NCBI GenBank assembly: GCA_032622095.1
Contig: CP136066.1
Span: 231,822,961-231,886,960 of the forward strand
DNA length: 64,000 bases
Source: Siphonodentalium dalli
Taxonomy: Eukaryota > Mollusca > Scaphopoda > Gadilida > Siphonodentaliidae
Reading direction: 5' to 3'
Shown here: piece by piece, positions 33,660-47,050 of the stretch
Layout of the letters: the number at the start of each line of letters is the position of its first letter
Position numbering within the stretch: position 1 is the stretch's first letter
The notes under the pieces: model-generated
Told to the model about the DNA's origin: nothing
The model's input: only the letters and a program-made list of their open reading frames with translations
Database searches by the model: none
Made by a program: the position numbers and the translations under genes

Positions 33660-36430
33660 AAAATTGAATTTGTGTCATTTGCCAGCCGCTTTTTTTGTAA
33701 AGTGTCACATGCTGTCGGAAACTAATACAGCCTTATATATCGTATAAACTGGGTGCCAACCGCTTTTTGTAAAGTGTCACATTCTGTCGGAAACCAATAC
33801 AGCCTTATATATCGCACAATATCGGCCACAATATATGTTGATATTGAAATTATAATCCATTCAGTACATGATGTGTTCAAGACTTCAAATAGGGTAGGGG
33901 TACATCAAACTGAACATTTGCCATCCGCTTGTTGTGGAGTGCCACATGGTGCAGACTTTCGGGAACCAACACATATGTATATCCTGATAAAAACTAACCT
34001 TTGGTCAAGCCCTCAGTTAATATTGAGGTCATATCATTTCACCATGTGGTGTCTTCCAAGACTTCAAATAAAGTAGGGGTCCTCATAATTTTGCCTTTCT
34101 TATTTTCCAGCCACTTTTCGTTAAGAGCTCATGCTTTCTGAACCCAATCCCATCTATTTATATTGTGTACGTCCTTGTACAACTAACGCCCCATGGTCCA
34201 AACACTCAGTCAATGATGATATCGTTCCAGTTCGTGGTGGGTTCTAGTCTTCAAATTGGGAAGAGGGTAATACAAACATTGAAAAATCTCATTATTTATT
34301 TTCCAGTCGCTTTTTGTAAAGTGTCCCTGATTGTCGGGTACCAACCCATCTATAACAATTGTGTATTTCTTGATAGAATAGCCGTTTGTCCAGATCGTCG
34401 TTTGACATTGAGGGCACATCCATTCAGTTCGTGGTAGCTTCAATTGTTTACATGGGGTAGGGGTCCCTTAAAATTCGCCATCATCGTTTGTCATCTGCTT
34501 TGTGTAAGGTGCCACGGTGTTTTCGCGAACGGTGGGCTGGCGAGAGCATTGCATATTTTCTGACAGAACAGCCATTCGGCCACAATCTCGGGTGATATTG
34601 ATAGCATATGCCTTGAGCTAGTGGTGTGTTCAAGACTTCAAATAGGGATTGGAGTCCCCTGAGACAGTCAAATTTAGCCCTTTCGTTTGCCAGCCGCTTG
34701 TTGTAAAGTGCCATAGGCTTTCGGGAACCATCTCATCCATAACATATTCGTATTTCCAGATAATACTCCCATTTTTCCACAACTTCAGTTAACATTGAGA
34801 GCATATCATTTGTTTAAGACTTCAAGTGGGATAGTGGGGTCCTCAAAACATAGACAATTCGCATTTCGTGTTTGCCAGCCGCTTTTTGTAAAGTGTTCCA
34901 GGATTTCGGGGGAACCAAATCACACATATCAATTAATAATTCCACGATAGCAATACCATTCGATCACAGACTCAGCTAAGTATGAGAGAATATAACTTCA
35001 GTTCATGTTGTGATCAAGATATTAAATGGGTTAATGGGGTCCCCCAAACAGTGAGTATTCGCCTTTATCTTTCACCAACAGCTTTTTGTAAAGTGACCCA
35101 GACATTCAAGACCCTGATATACCATACTCTTGATATAGCGTCCATTTCTCTACACACGCAGTTAATATTGGGAGTATATCCGTTCGGTTCATTGTGTGTT
35201 CAAGACTTCAAATGGGGTAGTGTGGCCTCAAAACAAAAAAAATCATATTTCGTATTTGCCAGCTGCCTTTTGTAAAGTGCTCCAGGATTTCGGGAACCAC
35301 ACCACTCACACAAATTGTACATAATACACGACAGCACTACATTTCTTTCACACACTCAGTTAATATTGAGAGTATATAGATTCGGTTCAGTGTGCGCTGA
35401 AGAGTTTAGAAGGGTTATGGGTACCCAAAACAGTGAAAATTCACCTTTCTCTTTGCTAGCCACTTTTTGTAAAGTGTCACAGACATTCGGAAACCAACCC
35501 ACCCACTGAAGATGTATATTTCCTGAATTACCTACCATTTGTCCACACCTCAGTTAATATTGAGAACATATCCATCCATTGGTGTGTTTAAGACTTTAAA
35601 TGGGGTAGGGTGCTCAAAGAAAATATTCAGCTTTGGTAATTGCCAGCCGGCTTTTGTAAAGTACCCTAGGATAGTGGGAACTAAACTATCCATATAAATT
35701 GTATGTTCCCTGATAGCACTACCTTTCGTTCACACTGTGAGTTAATAATAAAAGCATATATATTCGTCGCATGGTGTGTTCAAGAGTTTAAATGGGCTTA
35801 TAAAGTGGTCACACACACAAAAAATATTCGCCTTTGGCGTTTGCCATCCGATTTTTATAAAGTACTAAAGGCTTTAGGGAACCAACCAACCCATCCATCA
35901 ACATGATGTATGTCCCGATATTACTATCCTTTGCCCACATCCTCAGTCAATATTTACAGCAATCATTTCAGTTCGTGGTTTGTTCAACTTTAACACTTCA
36001 ATTGTGTAAGGGGGTCCTCAAAACATAGCAAATTCGTCTTTCTTATATTTATCAGCCACTTTGTGTAAAGCGACACAGGCACAACCCATCCATACAAATT
36101 ATGTATTCTCTGATAGTACCACATTCCAGTCACACTCTCAGTTAATATAGAGAGCATATAGCTTCATTTCGTATTGTGTTCAAGTCTTTAAATCGGGTAG
36201 AGTGTTCTCGAAAAAATAGAAAATTCGCCCTTCATATTTACCACGCAGCCTCGTTTTGTAAAGTGCCACACTATTTCGGGAACAAACCCATCAATAAACA
36301 CTGTGTATTTCCTTATGTAACTGTCCTTTGTAGTTATATGATTCTTAATATTGAGATCATACTCTTTCAGTCCGTGGTGTGTTCAAGGCTTCTAATAGGG
36401 CAGGGGATGGGGGCTCAAAACATAGAACAT
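33660..36430 (+). repeat. Degenerate satellite, unit about 190 bp
   Basis: The string GCCAGCCGCTTTTTGTAAAG or a clear variant recurs about 15 times, near 33,680, 33,753, 33,918, 34,105, 34,300, 34,490, 34,690, 34,875, 35,075, 35,257, 35,457, 35,642, 35,843, 36,050 and 36,240. Between these lie GGGAACCAACCCATCC, CAGTTAATATTGAGAGCATA and GTGTTCAAGACTTCAAATGG in constant order. Apart from the first short interval the spacing is 165-207 bp. Divergence is high, so the array is old. Confidence 0.9.
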
Positions 36431-36589
36431 ATTTGAACTAACGCTTCCACCTTGGTCAAACTAGTTTATGAGATATAAAATACAATATCCATTGTTTCTA
36501 TAATTTGGTCGATTTAAAGGGACTCTAACAATCACTATGGAAGCAACAATGGTTTTGTTCTGTATGATTATAGCCATGTTGGGTGCAGG

Positions 36590-37105
36590 ACAAGTGATAC
36601 CCAAACCAACTGATACTCAACGAAAAAAGTCAAGTGATACCTAATCTCGAGTCAACTGATACCTTCTTTTCGAGTCAACTGATACCTTCCTGAGACAAAT
36701 GGTACCTTTGAATTTTAAGTGCAATAATAATTTCTCTTGTCAAATGTTTATGTGTTGAGTGTCATATTGTCCTAATTAGAACATTTGACTCGGAATTGGG
36801 TATCACTTGTCTTGGTTATCACTGGACTCGGAATTGGGTATCACTTGTCTCGGTTTCTGCGACAGCCGGGAACAACTGTGTGTAACATGTTTTTGCTTGC
36901 AAAATTGGTCAAATGATACTCAAAATTACCGAGTTATTGGTGCAGGTATTTTTGAGGTCAAATGTATCTAAATCAACGTTTTTGATAAAAGGTACCATTT
37001 GACTCAAAAAGGTATCAGATGACTCGGCCATCTTGGGTATCAGTTGACATATTAGGGTATCACTTTGTATGGTATCACTTGACTCGGGTATCACTTGACT
37101 GTAAA
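36590..37105. repeat. Cluster of GGTATCA..TGACTC motifs in two opposing blocks
   Basis: About 13 copies of a 14-17 bp motif close to GGTATCACTTGACTCGG. In the left block (36,590-36,715) they appear as GAGTCAACTGATACC-type reverse complements; in the right block (36,800-37,105) they appear in the forward direction. The blocks are separated by about 90 bp of motif-free sequence. There is no ORF. This may be a fold-back element or a cluster of protein-binding sites. Confidence 0.8.
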
Positions 37106-37204
37106 CCCTATGTTAGTCTATATTATTTGTCGTTTAGAACAAATACTTTAGTTCCTCAAAGTCGATATGTGTTGATATAATATTACATGTTATAAATAAA
37201 ATGT

Positions 37205-37860
37205 TTGTTGTTGTTGTAACTGGGGGTTTGGAAACCTGAGGACATCTACAACCACGCTCACGGTGTCTACGGATCAGGTTTTCATCACACGAATCATGAT
37301 TAAATGCCCATTAGAATCATTTAGAAAGGTCTGTGTTGTCGTTATCATAAATAGGTATTTTTTTTTACCAAATCGCGTCCGGGGGGAGCGGTACCTAATT
37401 CCAATATTTGGAAAACCGTTCACAATTTCTGTCAAATTCTTTCTACTTGTGATGTCCAGATAACTGCTGAGCCATATGAATTATATTGGCCACGTGTTGT
37501 TTATAATAAAGGTTTTAGTACTTAACATCGATGTTAATGCATGCAAAATTACCTGTTATCAATCAAATAATTGTTGTTGTTGTAACTGGGGGTCTGAAAG
37601 CCTGAACACATCTGTAATCAATTAAACGGTATCTCTGGACAAAACTTTCAGTACAACATTCATATTGGGTCCCATTCAGATCAATTAGAAAATGTTTGTA
37701 ATGTCGTTATCAAACATATGTATTTTTTCGACCAAAAACGTGTTTGGGGGAGGGGTAGCTAAAATCCAATATCTCGCAAACCGTTCAAAATTTATGTTAA
37801 CTTCATTCTTCATATGCTTGTCAGATTATTAGTACACCATATGGACTAAATATTTCAGCA
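37205..37860 (+). repeat. Tandem duplication with 366-bp offset
   Basis: The sequence starting TTGTTGTTGTTGTAACTGGG occurs at 37,205 and 37,571. The match runs about 290 bp, through AAATAGGTATT/CATATGTATT and CCAAAAACGTG, and differs at many positions, so the duplication is old. The second copy forms the inner end of the right inverted-repeat arm. Confidence 0.8.
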
Positions 37861-38277
37861 TTATTGCAATATCCGTTTGAAAGATAATGTTTGAAAAACA
37901 TTATTTTTGTGAAAAAGAGCGATTTTTCAACAAAAAATAAATGTTTCGGCTCCAAATGGCAGGAAAATCTGAATTAACCAACACTTTTTGCATATCAGGT
38001 ATAGATATGGTATGCTATAGTAATTTTAACACCAATAATGTGGGCAAATAACTTAGGATATAGCCGCATGGCTCACTTTACCAAAATCGTTAATTTCTGG
38101 AAAAAGTCACTGGTGGGTATCGCTCATCGTCAATTTGACAATAGCCACCACCAATTCCGTTATTTTTCACTATCATTTTCGTCAACAGTATATATTTCTC
38201 CTTAAAAAAAAGTTGGTTTTAACTTGTTCTACCGTGGGTAGGGGTACCCGACCACTTTTGGCGTTTGGCCGCTGCAC
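37640..38277 (-). repeat. Inner inverted repeat, right arm
   Basis: Imperfect reverse complement of 32,277-32,925, ending GGCCGCTGCACTAC. With its partner it encloses about 4.7 kb that holds the 190-bp satellite, the retrotransposon relic and the motif cluster. I could not find a target duplication at its outer ends. Confidence 0.8.
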
Positions 38278-39954
38278 TACAGTCGATGCGCTGAATTATT
38301 CCTGTAAAACAGTTTGTGGTTGCAACACGTGTTGCGGTACGGGTAGCTATATGGATTCCAGTAACCGTATCGAACGGAGAAACGAATATTTATTTCTGAA
38401 CAACACATTTACTCTCCAGTAGCCAACTAAATTTTGTATTGACGACTGGCATGCCGATATCAATAACTCGAAACTATACGAAATATATTGGCCGATTGCA
38501 ATAAATTCCATTTAAAGTCGAGATTTATCAAGCGGGGCTCGAATCTAATTTAGTGGACGAGGTTAATAAATTGAGTATTGAATCTGATTGATTTGCGACG
38601 AATTTTATATCCATCTTTATCACTAAATCACATTGTAGCTTGGGGAAACGACACAAAGACGGCTGGGGTTAAACAATTCATAATGATTTCTTTATCACAA
38701 CCAAAGAGGAAATAAAGACATGTGCATTAAAGAAAAAATAACTCAACTCAACTCATTCAATTATGCAATATCATTATTATATTCCAATTAACACATTACA
38801 TATATGATGGTTGTTACGACGCATTATGTTCAGTTCAACGTGTGTGTGTGTGGGGGGGGGGGGGGGGTGCTTAGAAAACAATATTTGTTCCACACCAACA
38901 TTCGGCGGGAACAAAGGTGATGTATTGGCGACATGTGTGCGCAAGTCCATCGTGTTGCGACACCATTGCAACCATGAAGAAAATGATGCACTCCTACAAT
39001 AAATACAACTATGCACGCATAAACAAGTATTATTGGAGAGAAATAACCTAGGTGAAGGCTCCCACATCATTACACGACGTGCACTGTTATAATCCCCAGT
39101 CAGCTTAATATGTGTCACTCTTTTCTGAAGCCAACTAATCTCTTGATGATCAGAGACTAATTTACACATAGAGCTGATTGTTATCAAAACATCATCTGAT
39201 TCAATACGCAATTAATATATTTGGATACTTTACATATGGCACGATTTAATACTAGTTATCTTTTGATATATATGCAGGTTACGGTTGATCAATAATATGT
39301 TTTATTATCCATCCTTTATATAACTAACACTATTTCTGATTGAACAAAAGCTGTCACATTATAATCCTGGAATTACCGGGACAATGTGACGTCACGGAGT
39401 AACACTATTTCCAAAGTTATCGGTGAATTTTTATGCGCGCGCAATACTCTGGTGAATGTATCAGACGTTTCACTTCCGCATTGAGTTCTTTTTTCACTTC
39501 CCTGTTTACTATTCCAAGTCATGCCTCCTGATGATCAAATACATATATTTACACACTAAGTGTTGTCATCACTAAATCCAGCATTCTGATTGGTCGGCGC
39601 CCACGTGGCTAGTTGCAGTTATTTCTCGGTGAATGCGTAACGCATCATAACACCAAGCTAATAACACCATCGATACGTCATTAGGTTTGGAAAGACGAAC
39701 GCGTAATGCTTTGGGCGCATTTTGACTCGCGCAGGATTGACTTAATACATCATCGGGTTTCAACATGAAGAGAAATTGTTCCTATTAACTTTTGCCAAGG
39801 GTGCTATTGGGTATTTTGGGCTGATCTTGTCACGATACACTTTTCGATTTAAATATATTTACAAAAGCGGCTTTTTCGCTAAATGTATATAAATATAAGG
39901 ATTAACTGTCATGTGGACTATTTTTATGGATATGTAACGGTGAGGTAAGTGGAC
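38278..39954. other. Interior of the giant element, right; no gene seen
   Basis: A/T-rich sequence with a TG run followed by about 16 G at 38,850 and a short hairpin GTCACATT/AATGTGAC at 39,353-39,390. A weak relative of the 11.1 kb repeat begins near 38,540. The longest ORF (144 codons, minus strand, 38,777-39,211) crosses the TG/G homopolymer and looks fortuitous. Confidence 0.5.
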
Positions 39955-42900
39955 ATAACCGCTTTTGCGTACATTTATAGCGAATTCGGCAGCAGCGTAT
40001 GGGTTAATTTATTCACTTCCGCTGCAGCTAGCGACTTGTCCGATCGCCCATGGATGCATATGGGTATTCACTTCATGATATAATGTCCATTTCCGTGGTC
40101 AGGCAGTCAGGGGAGGTGCGGTCGGCGCCTTTTCGGATTTCCCGTACCTGGCGGAAACGGCCGCCAGTCAGGGGTTAACAGTGCCGTGACCGCTCGATCT
40201 ATCGACTTGGGGATTGGAACTATGGTACATTCGGGTCCATTCAACACGATAGTGCAAACTCCATCTCGCTCGGACCCATAGGGGCGGTCCGGTCGGCGGG
40301 TGTTAATTTCGGCGTTTTTGCGTACATTTGTAGCGAATTCGGCAGCAGCGTATGGGTTAATTTATTCACTTCCGCTGCAGCTAGCGACTTGTCCGATCGC
40401 CCATGGATGCATATGGGTATTCACTTTATGATATAATGTCCATTTCCGTGGTCAGGCAGTCAGGGGAGGTGCGGTCGGCGCCTTTTCGGATTTCCGTACC
40501 TGGCGGAAACGGCCGCCAGTCAGGGGTTAACAGTGCCGTGACCGCTCGAGCTATCGACTTGAGGATTGGAACTATGGTACATTCGGGTCCATTCTACACG
40601 TTAGTGCAAACCCCATCACGATCGGACCCATAGGGGCGGTCCGGTCGGCGGGTGTTAATTTCGGCATTTTTGCGTACATTTATAGCGAATTCGGCAGCAG
40701 CGTATGGGTTAATTTATTCACTTCCGCTGCAGCTAGCGTCTTGTCCGATCGCCCATGGATGCATATGGGTATTCACTTCATGATATAATGTCCATTTCCG
40801 TGGTCAGGCAGTCAGGGGAGGTGCGGTCGGCGCCTTTTCGGATTTCCCGTACCTGGCGGAAACGGCCGCCAGGCAGGGGTTAACAGTGCCGTGACCGCTC
40901 GAGCTATCGACTTGGGGATTGGAACTTTGGTACATTCGGGTCCATTCTACACGATAGTGCAAACCCCATCTCGCTCGGACCCATAGGGGCGGTCCGGTCG
41001 GCGGGTGTTAATTTCGGCGTTTTTGCGTACATTTATAGCGAATTCGGCAGCAGCGTATGGGTTAATTTATTCACTTCCGCTGCAGCTAGCGTCTTGTCCG
41101 ATCGCCCATGGATGCATATGGGTATTCACTTCATGATATAATGTCCATTTCCGTGGTCAGGCAGTCAGGGGAGGTGCGGTCGGCGCCTTTTCGGATTTCC
41201 CGTACCTGGCGGAAACGGCCGCCAGTCAGGGGTTAACAGTGCCGTGACCGCTCGAGCTATCGACTTGGGGATTGGAACTTTGGTACATTCGGGTCCATTC
41301 TACACGATAGTGCAAACCCCATCACGATCGGACCCATAGGGGCGGTCCGGTCGGCGGGTGTTAATTTCGGCATTTTTGCGTACATTTATAGCGAATTCGG
41401 CAGCAGCGTATGGGTTAATTTATTCACTTCCGCTGCAGCTAGCGTCTTGTCCGATCGCCCATGGATGCATATGGGTATTCACTTCATGATATAATGTCCA
41501 TTTCCGTGGTCAGGCAGTCAGGGGAGGTGCGGTCGGCGCCTTTTCGGATTTCCCGTACCTGGCGGAAACGGCCGCCAGTCAGGGGTTAACAGTGCCGTGA
41601 CCGCTCGATCTATCGACTTGGGGATTGGAACTATGGTACATTCGGGTCCATTCAACACGATAGTGCAAACCCCATCTCGCTCGGACCCATAGGGGCGGTC
41701 CGGTCGGCGGGTGTTAATTTCGGCGTTTTTGCGTACATTTGTAGCGAATTCGGCAGCAGCGTATGGGTTAATTTATTCACTTCCGCTGCAGCTAGCGACT
41801 TGTCCGATCGCCCATGGATGCATATGGGTATTCACTTTATGATATAATGTCCATTTCCGTGGTCAGGCAGTCAGGGGAGGTGCGGTCGGCGCCTTTTCGG
41901 ATTTCCGTACCTGGCGGAAACGGCCGCCAGTCAGGGGTTAACAGTGCCGTGACCGCTCGAGCTATCGACTTGAGGATTGGAACTATGGTACATTCGGGTC
42001 CATTCTACACGTTAGTGCAAACCCCATCACGATCGGACCCATAGGGGCGGTCCGGTCGGCGGGTGTTAATTTCGGCATTTTTGCGTACATTTATAGCGAA
42101 TTCGGCAGCAGCGTATGGGTTAATTTATTCACTTCCGCTGCAGCTAGCGTCTTGTCCGATCGCCCATGGATGCATATGGGTATTCACTTCATGATATAAT
42201 GTCCATTTCCGTGGTCAGGCAGTCAGGGGAGGTGCGGTCGGCGCCTTTTCGGATTTCCCGTACCTGGCGGAAACGGCCGCCAGGCAGGGGTTAACAGTGC
42301 CGTGACCGCTCGAGCTATCGACTTGGGGATTGGAACTTTGGTACATTCGGGTCCATTCTACACGATAGTGCAAACCCCATCTCGCTCGGACCCATAGGGG
42401 CGGTCCGGTCGGCGGGTGTTAATTTCGGCGTTTTTGCGTACATTTATAGCGAATTCGGCAGCAGCGTATGGGTTAATTTATTCACTTCCGCTGCAGCTAG
42501 CGACTTTTCCGATCGCCCATGGATGCATATGGGTATTCACTTCATGATATAATGTCCATTTCCGTGGTCAGGCAGTCAGGGGAGGTGCGGTCGGCGCCTT
42601 TTCGGATTTCCCGTACCTGGCGGAAACGGCCGCCAGTCAGGGGTTAACAGTGCCGTGACCGCTCGATCTATCGACTTGGGGATTGGAACTATGGTACATT
42701 CGGGTCCATTCAACACGATAGTGCAAACCCCATCTCGCTCGGACCCATAGGGGCGGTCCGGTCGGCGGGTGTTAATTTCGGCGTTTTTGCGTACATTTAT
42801 AGCGAATTCGGCAGCAGCGTATGGGTTAATTTATTCACTTCCGCTGCAGCTAGCGACTTTTCCGATCGCCCATGGATGCATATGGGTATTCACTTCATGA

Positions 42901-45900
42901 TATAATGTCCATTTCCGTGGTCAGGCAGTCAGGGGAGGTGCGGTCGGCGCCTTTTCGGATTTCCGTACCTGGCGGAAACGGCCGCCAGTCAGGGGTTAAC
43001 AGTGCCGTGACCGCTCGAGCTATCGACTTGAGGATTGGAACTATGGTACATTCGGGTCCATTCTACACGTTAGTGCAAACCCCATCACGATCGGACCCAT
43101 AGGGGCGGTCCGGTCGGCGGGTGTTAATTTCGGCATTTTTGCGTACATTTATAGCGAATTCGGCAGCAGCGTATGGGTTAATTTATTCACTTCCGCTGCA
43201 GCTAGCGTCTTGTCCGATCGCCCATGGATGCATATGGGTATTCACTTCATGATATAATGTCCATTTCCGTGGTCAGGCAGTCAGGGGAGGTGCGGTCGGC
43301 GCCTTTTCGGATTTCCCGTACCTGGCGGAAACGGCCGCCAGTCAGGGGTTAACAGTGCCGTGACCGCTCGAGCTATCGACTTGGGGATTGGAACTTTGGT
43401 ACAATCGGGTCCATTCTACACGATAGTGCAAACCCCATCTCGCTCGGACCCATAGGGGCGGTCCGGTCGGCGGGTGTTAATTTCGGCGTTTTTGCGTACA
43501 TTTATAGCGAATTCGGCAGCAGCGTATGGGTTAATTTATTCACTTCCGCTGCAGCTAGCGACTTTTCCGATCGCCCATGGATGCATATGGGTATTCACTT
43601 CATGATATAATGTCCATTTCCGTGGTCAGGCAGTCAGGGGAGGTGCGGTTGGCGCCTTTTCGGATTTCCCGTACCTGGCGGAAACGGCCGCCAGTCAGGG
43701 GTTAACAGTGCCGTGACCGCTCGATCTATCGACTTGGGGATTGGAACTTTGGTACATTCGCGTCCATTCTACACGATAGTGCAAACCCCATCTCGCTCGG
43801 ACCCATAGGGGCGGTCCGGTCGGCGGGTGTTAATTTCGGCGTTTTTGCGTACATTTATAGCGAATTCGGCAGCAGCGTATGGGTTAATTTATTCACTTTC
43901 GCTGCAGCTAGCGACTTGTCCGATCGCCCATGGATGCATATGGGTATTCACTTCATGATATAATGTCCATTTCCGTGGTCAGGCAGTCAGGGGAGGTGCG
44001 GTCGGCGCCTTTTTGGATTTCTCGTACCTGGCGGAAACGGCCGCCAGTCAGGGGTTAACAGTGCCGTGACCGCTCGAGCTATCGACTTGTGGATTGGAAC
44101 TTTGGTACATTCGGGTCCATTCTACACGATAGTGCAAACCCCATCTCGCTCGGACCCATAGGGGCGGTCCGGTCGGCGGGTGTTAATTTCGGCGTTTTTG
44201 CGTACATTTATAGCGAATTCGGCAGCAGCGTTTGGGTTAATTTATTCACTTCCGCTGCAGCTAGCGACTTTTCCGATCGCCCATGGATGCATATGGGTAT
44301 TCACTTCATGATATAATGTCCATTTCCGTGGTCAGGCAGTCAGGGGAGGTGCGGTCGGCGCCTTTTCGGATTTCCCGTACCTGGCGGAAACGGCCGCCAG
44401 GCAGGGGTTAACAGTGCCGTGACCGCTCGAGCTATCGACTTGGGGATTGGAACTTTGGTACATTCGGGTCCATTCTACACGATAGTGCAAACCCCATCTC
44501 GCTCGGACCCATAGGGGCGGTCCGGTCGGCGGGTGTTAATTTCGGCGTTTTTGCGTACATTTATAGCGAATTCGGCAGCAGCGTATGGGTTAATTTATTC
44601 ACTTCCGCTGCAGCTAGCGACTTTTCCGATCGCCCATGGATGCATATGGGTATTCACTTCATGATATAATGTCCATTTCCGTGGTCAGGCAGTCAGGGGA
44701 GGTGCGGTCGGCGCCTTTTCGGATTTCCCGTACCTGGCGGAAACGGCCGCCAGTCAGGGGTTAACAGTGCCGTGACCGCTCGATCTATCGACTTGGGGAT
44801 TGGAACTATGGTACATTCGGGTCCATTCAACACGATAGTGCAAACCCCATCTCGCTCGGACCCATAGGGGCGGTCCGGTCGGCGGGTGTTAATTTCGGCG
44901 TTTTTGCGTACATTTATAGCGAATTCGGCAGCAGCGTATGGGTTAATTTATTCACTTCCGCTGCAGCTAGCGACTTTTCCGATCGCCCATGGATGCATAT
45001 GGGTATTCACTTCATGATATAATGTCCATTTCCGTGGTCAGGCAGTCAGGGGAGGTGCGGTCGGCGCCTTTTCGGATTTCCCGTACCTGGCGGAAACGGC
45101 CGCCAGGCAGGGGTTAACAGTGCCGTGACCGCTCGAGCTATCGACTTGGGGATTGGAACTTTGGTACATTCGGGTCCATTCTACACGATAGTGCAAACCC
45201 CATCTCGCTCGGACCCATAGGGGCGGTCCGGTCGGCGGGTGTTAATTTCGGCGTTTTTGCGTACATTTATAGCGAATTCGGCAGCAGCGTATGGGTTAAT
45301 TTATTCACTTCCGCTGCAGCTAGCGACTTTTCCGATCGCCCATGGATGCATATGGGTATTCACTTCATGATATAATGTCCATTTCCGTGGTCAGGCAGTC
45401 AGGGGAGGTGCGGTCGGCGCCTTTTCGGATTTCCCGTACCTGGCGGAAACGGCCGCCAGTCAGGGGTTAACAGTGCCGTGACCGCTCGATCTATCGACTT
45501 GGGGATTGGAACTATGGTACATTCGGGTCCATTCAACACGATAGTGCAAACCCCATCTCGCTCGGACCCATAGGGGCGGTCCGGTCGGCGGGTGTTAATT
45601 TCGGCGTTTTTGCGTACATTTATAGCGAATTCGGCAGCAGCGTATGGGTTAATTTATTCACTTCCGCTGCAGCTAGCGACTTTTCCGATCGCCCATGGAT
45701 GCATATGGGTATTCACTTCATGATATAATGTCCATTTCCGTGGTCAGGCAGTCAGGGGAGGTGCGGTCGGCGCCTTTTCGGATTTCCGTACCTGGCGGAA
45801 ACGGCCGCCAGTCAGGGGTTAACAGTGCCGTGACCGCTCGAGCTATCGACTTGAGGATTGGAACTATGGTACATTCGGGTCCATTCTACACGTTAGTGCA

Positions 45901-46990
45901 AACCCCATCACGATCGGACCCATAGGGGCGGTCCGGTCGGCGGGTGTTAATTTCGGCATTTTTGCGTACATTTATAGCGAATTCGGCAGCAGCGTATGGG
46001 TTAATTTATTCACTTCCGCTGCAGCTAGCGTCTTGTCCGATCGCCCATGGATGCATATGGGTATTCTCTTCATGATATAATGTCCATTTCCGTGGTCAGG
46101 CAGTCAGGGGAGGTGCGGTCGGCGCCTTTTCGGATTTCCCGTACCTGGCGGAAACGGCCGCCAGTCAGGGGTTAACAGTGCCGTGACCGCTCGAGCTATC
46201 GACTTGGGGATTGGAACTTTGGTACATTCGGGTCCATTCTACACGATAGTGCAAACCCCATCTCGCTCGGACCCATAGGGGCGGTCCGGTCGGCGGGTGT
46301 TAATTTCGGCGTTTTTGCGTACATTTATAGCGAATTCGGCAGCAGCGTATGGGTTAATTTATTCACTTCCGCTGCAGCTAGCGACTTTTCCGATCGCCCA
46401 TGGATGCATATGGGTATTCACTTCATGATATAATGTCCATTTCCGTGGTCAGGCAGTCAGGGGAGGTGCGGTTGGCGCCTTTTCGGATTTCCCGTACCTG
46501 GCGGAAACGGCCGCCAGTCAGGGGTTAACAGTGCCGTGACCGCTCGATCTATCGACTTGGGGATTGGAACTTTGGTACATTCGCGTCCATTCTACACGAT
46601 AGTGCAAACCCCATCTCGCTCGGACCCATAGGGGCGGTCCGGTCGGCGGGTGTTAATTTCGGCGTTTTTGCGTACATTTATAGCGAATTCGGCAGCAGCG
46701 TATGGGTTAATTTATTCACTTCCGCTGCAGCTAGCGACTTGTCCGATCGCCCATGGATGCATATGGGTATTCACTTCATGATATAATGTCCATTTCCGTG
46801 GTCAGGCAGTCAGGGGAGGTGCGGTCGGCGCCTTTTCGGATTTCCCGTACCTGGCGGAAACGGCCGCCAGTCAGGGGTTAACAGTGCCGTGACCGCTCGA
46901 GCTATCGACTTGGGGATTGGAACTTTGGTACATTCGGGTCCATTCTACACGATAGTGCAAACCCCATCTCGCTCGGACCCCTGGGGGCGG
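39955..46990 (-). repeat. 353-bp satellite, right arm (inverted)
   Basis: About 20 tandem units of the satellite found at 25.8-31.0 kb, in the opposite orientation. A four-unit block is repeated with its private variants at a 1,411-bp offset (40,000-41,410 and 41,411-42,820), for example the lost C in GATTTCCGTACC near 40,492 and 41,903. That variant recurs at 42,961 and 45,784. This shows expansion by multi-unit steps. The arm is about five units longer than the left one. Confidence 0.97.
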
Positions 46991-47050
46991 TCCGGTCGGG
47001 TGCGGTCGGGTCCGGTCGGGTGCGGTCGGGTGCGGTCGGGTGCGGTCGGG
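46991..47050 (-). repeat. Subterminal 10-bp repeats, right end
   Basis: Six 10-mers TCCGGTCGGG or TGCGGTCGGG in the exact mirrored order of the left end. Confidence 0.9.

Noticed and set aside
38777-39211. A 144-codon minus-strand ORF inside the giant element as a possible transposase remnant
   Set aside because: It runs through a G homopolymer and a TG repeat and has no recognisable motif.
39353-39390. Hairpin GTCACATT/AATGTGAC as a MITE end or terminator
   Set aside because: An 8-bp stem with a 22-nt loop is within chance expectation in A/T-rich DNA of this length.
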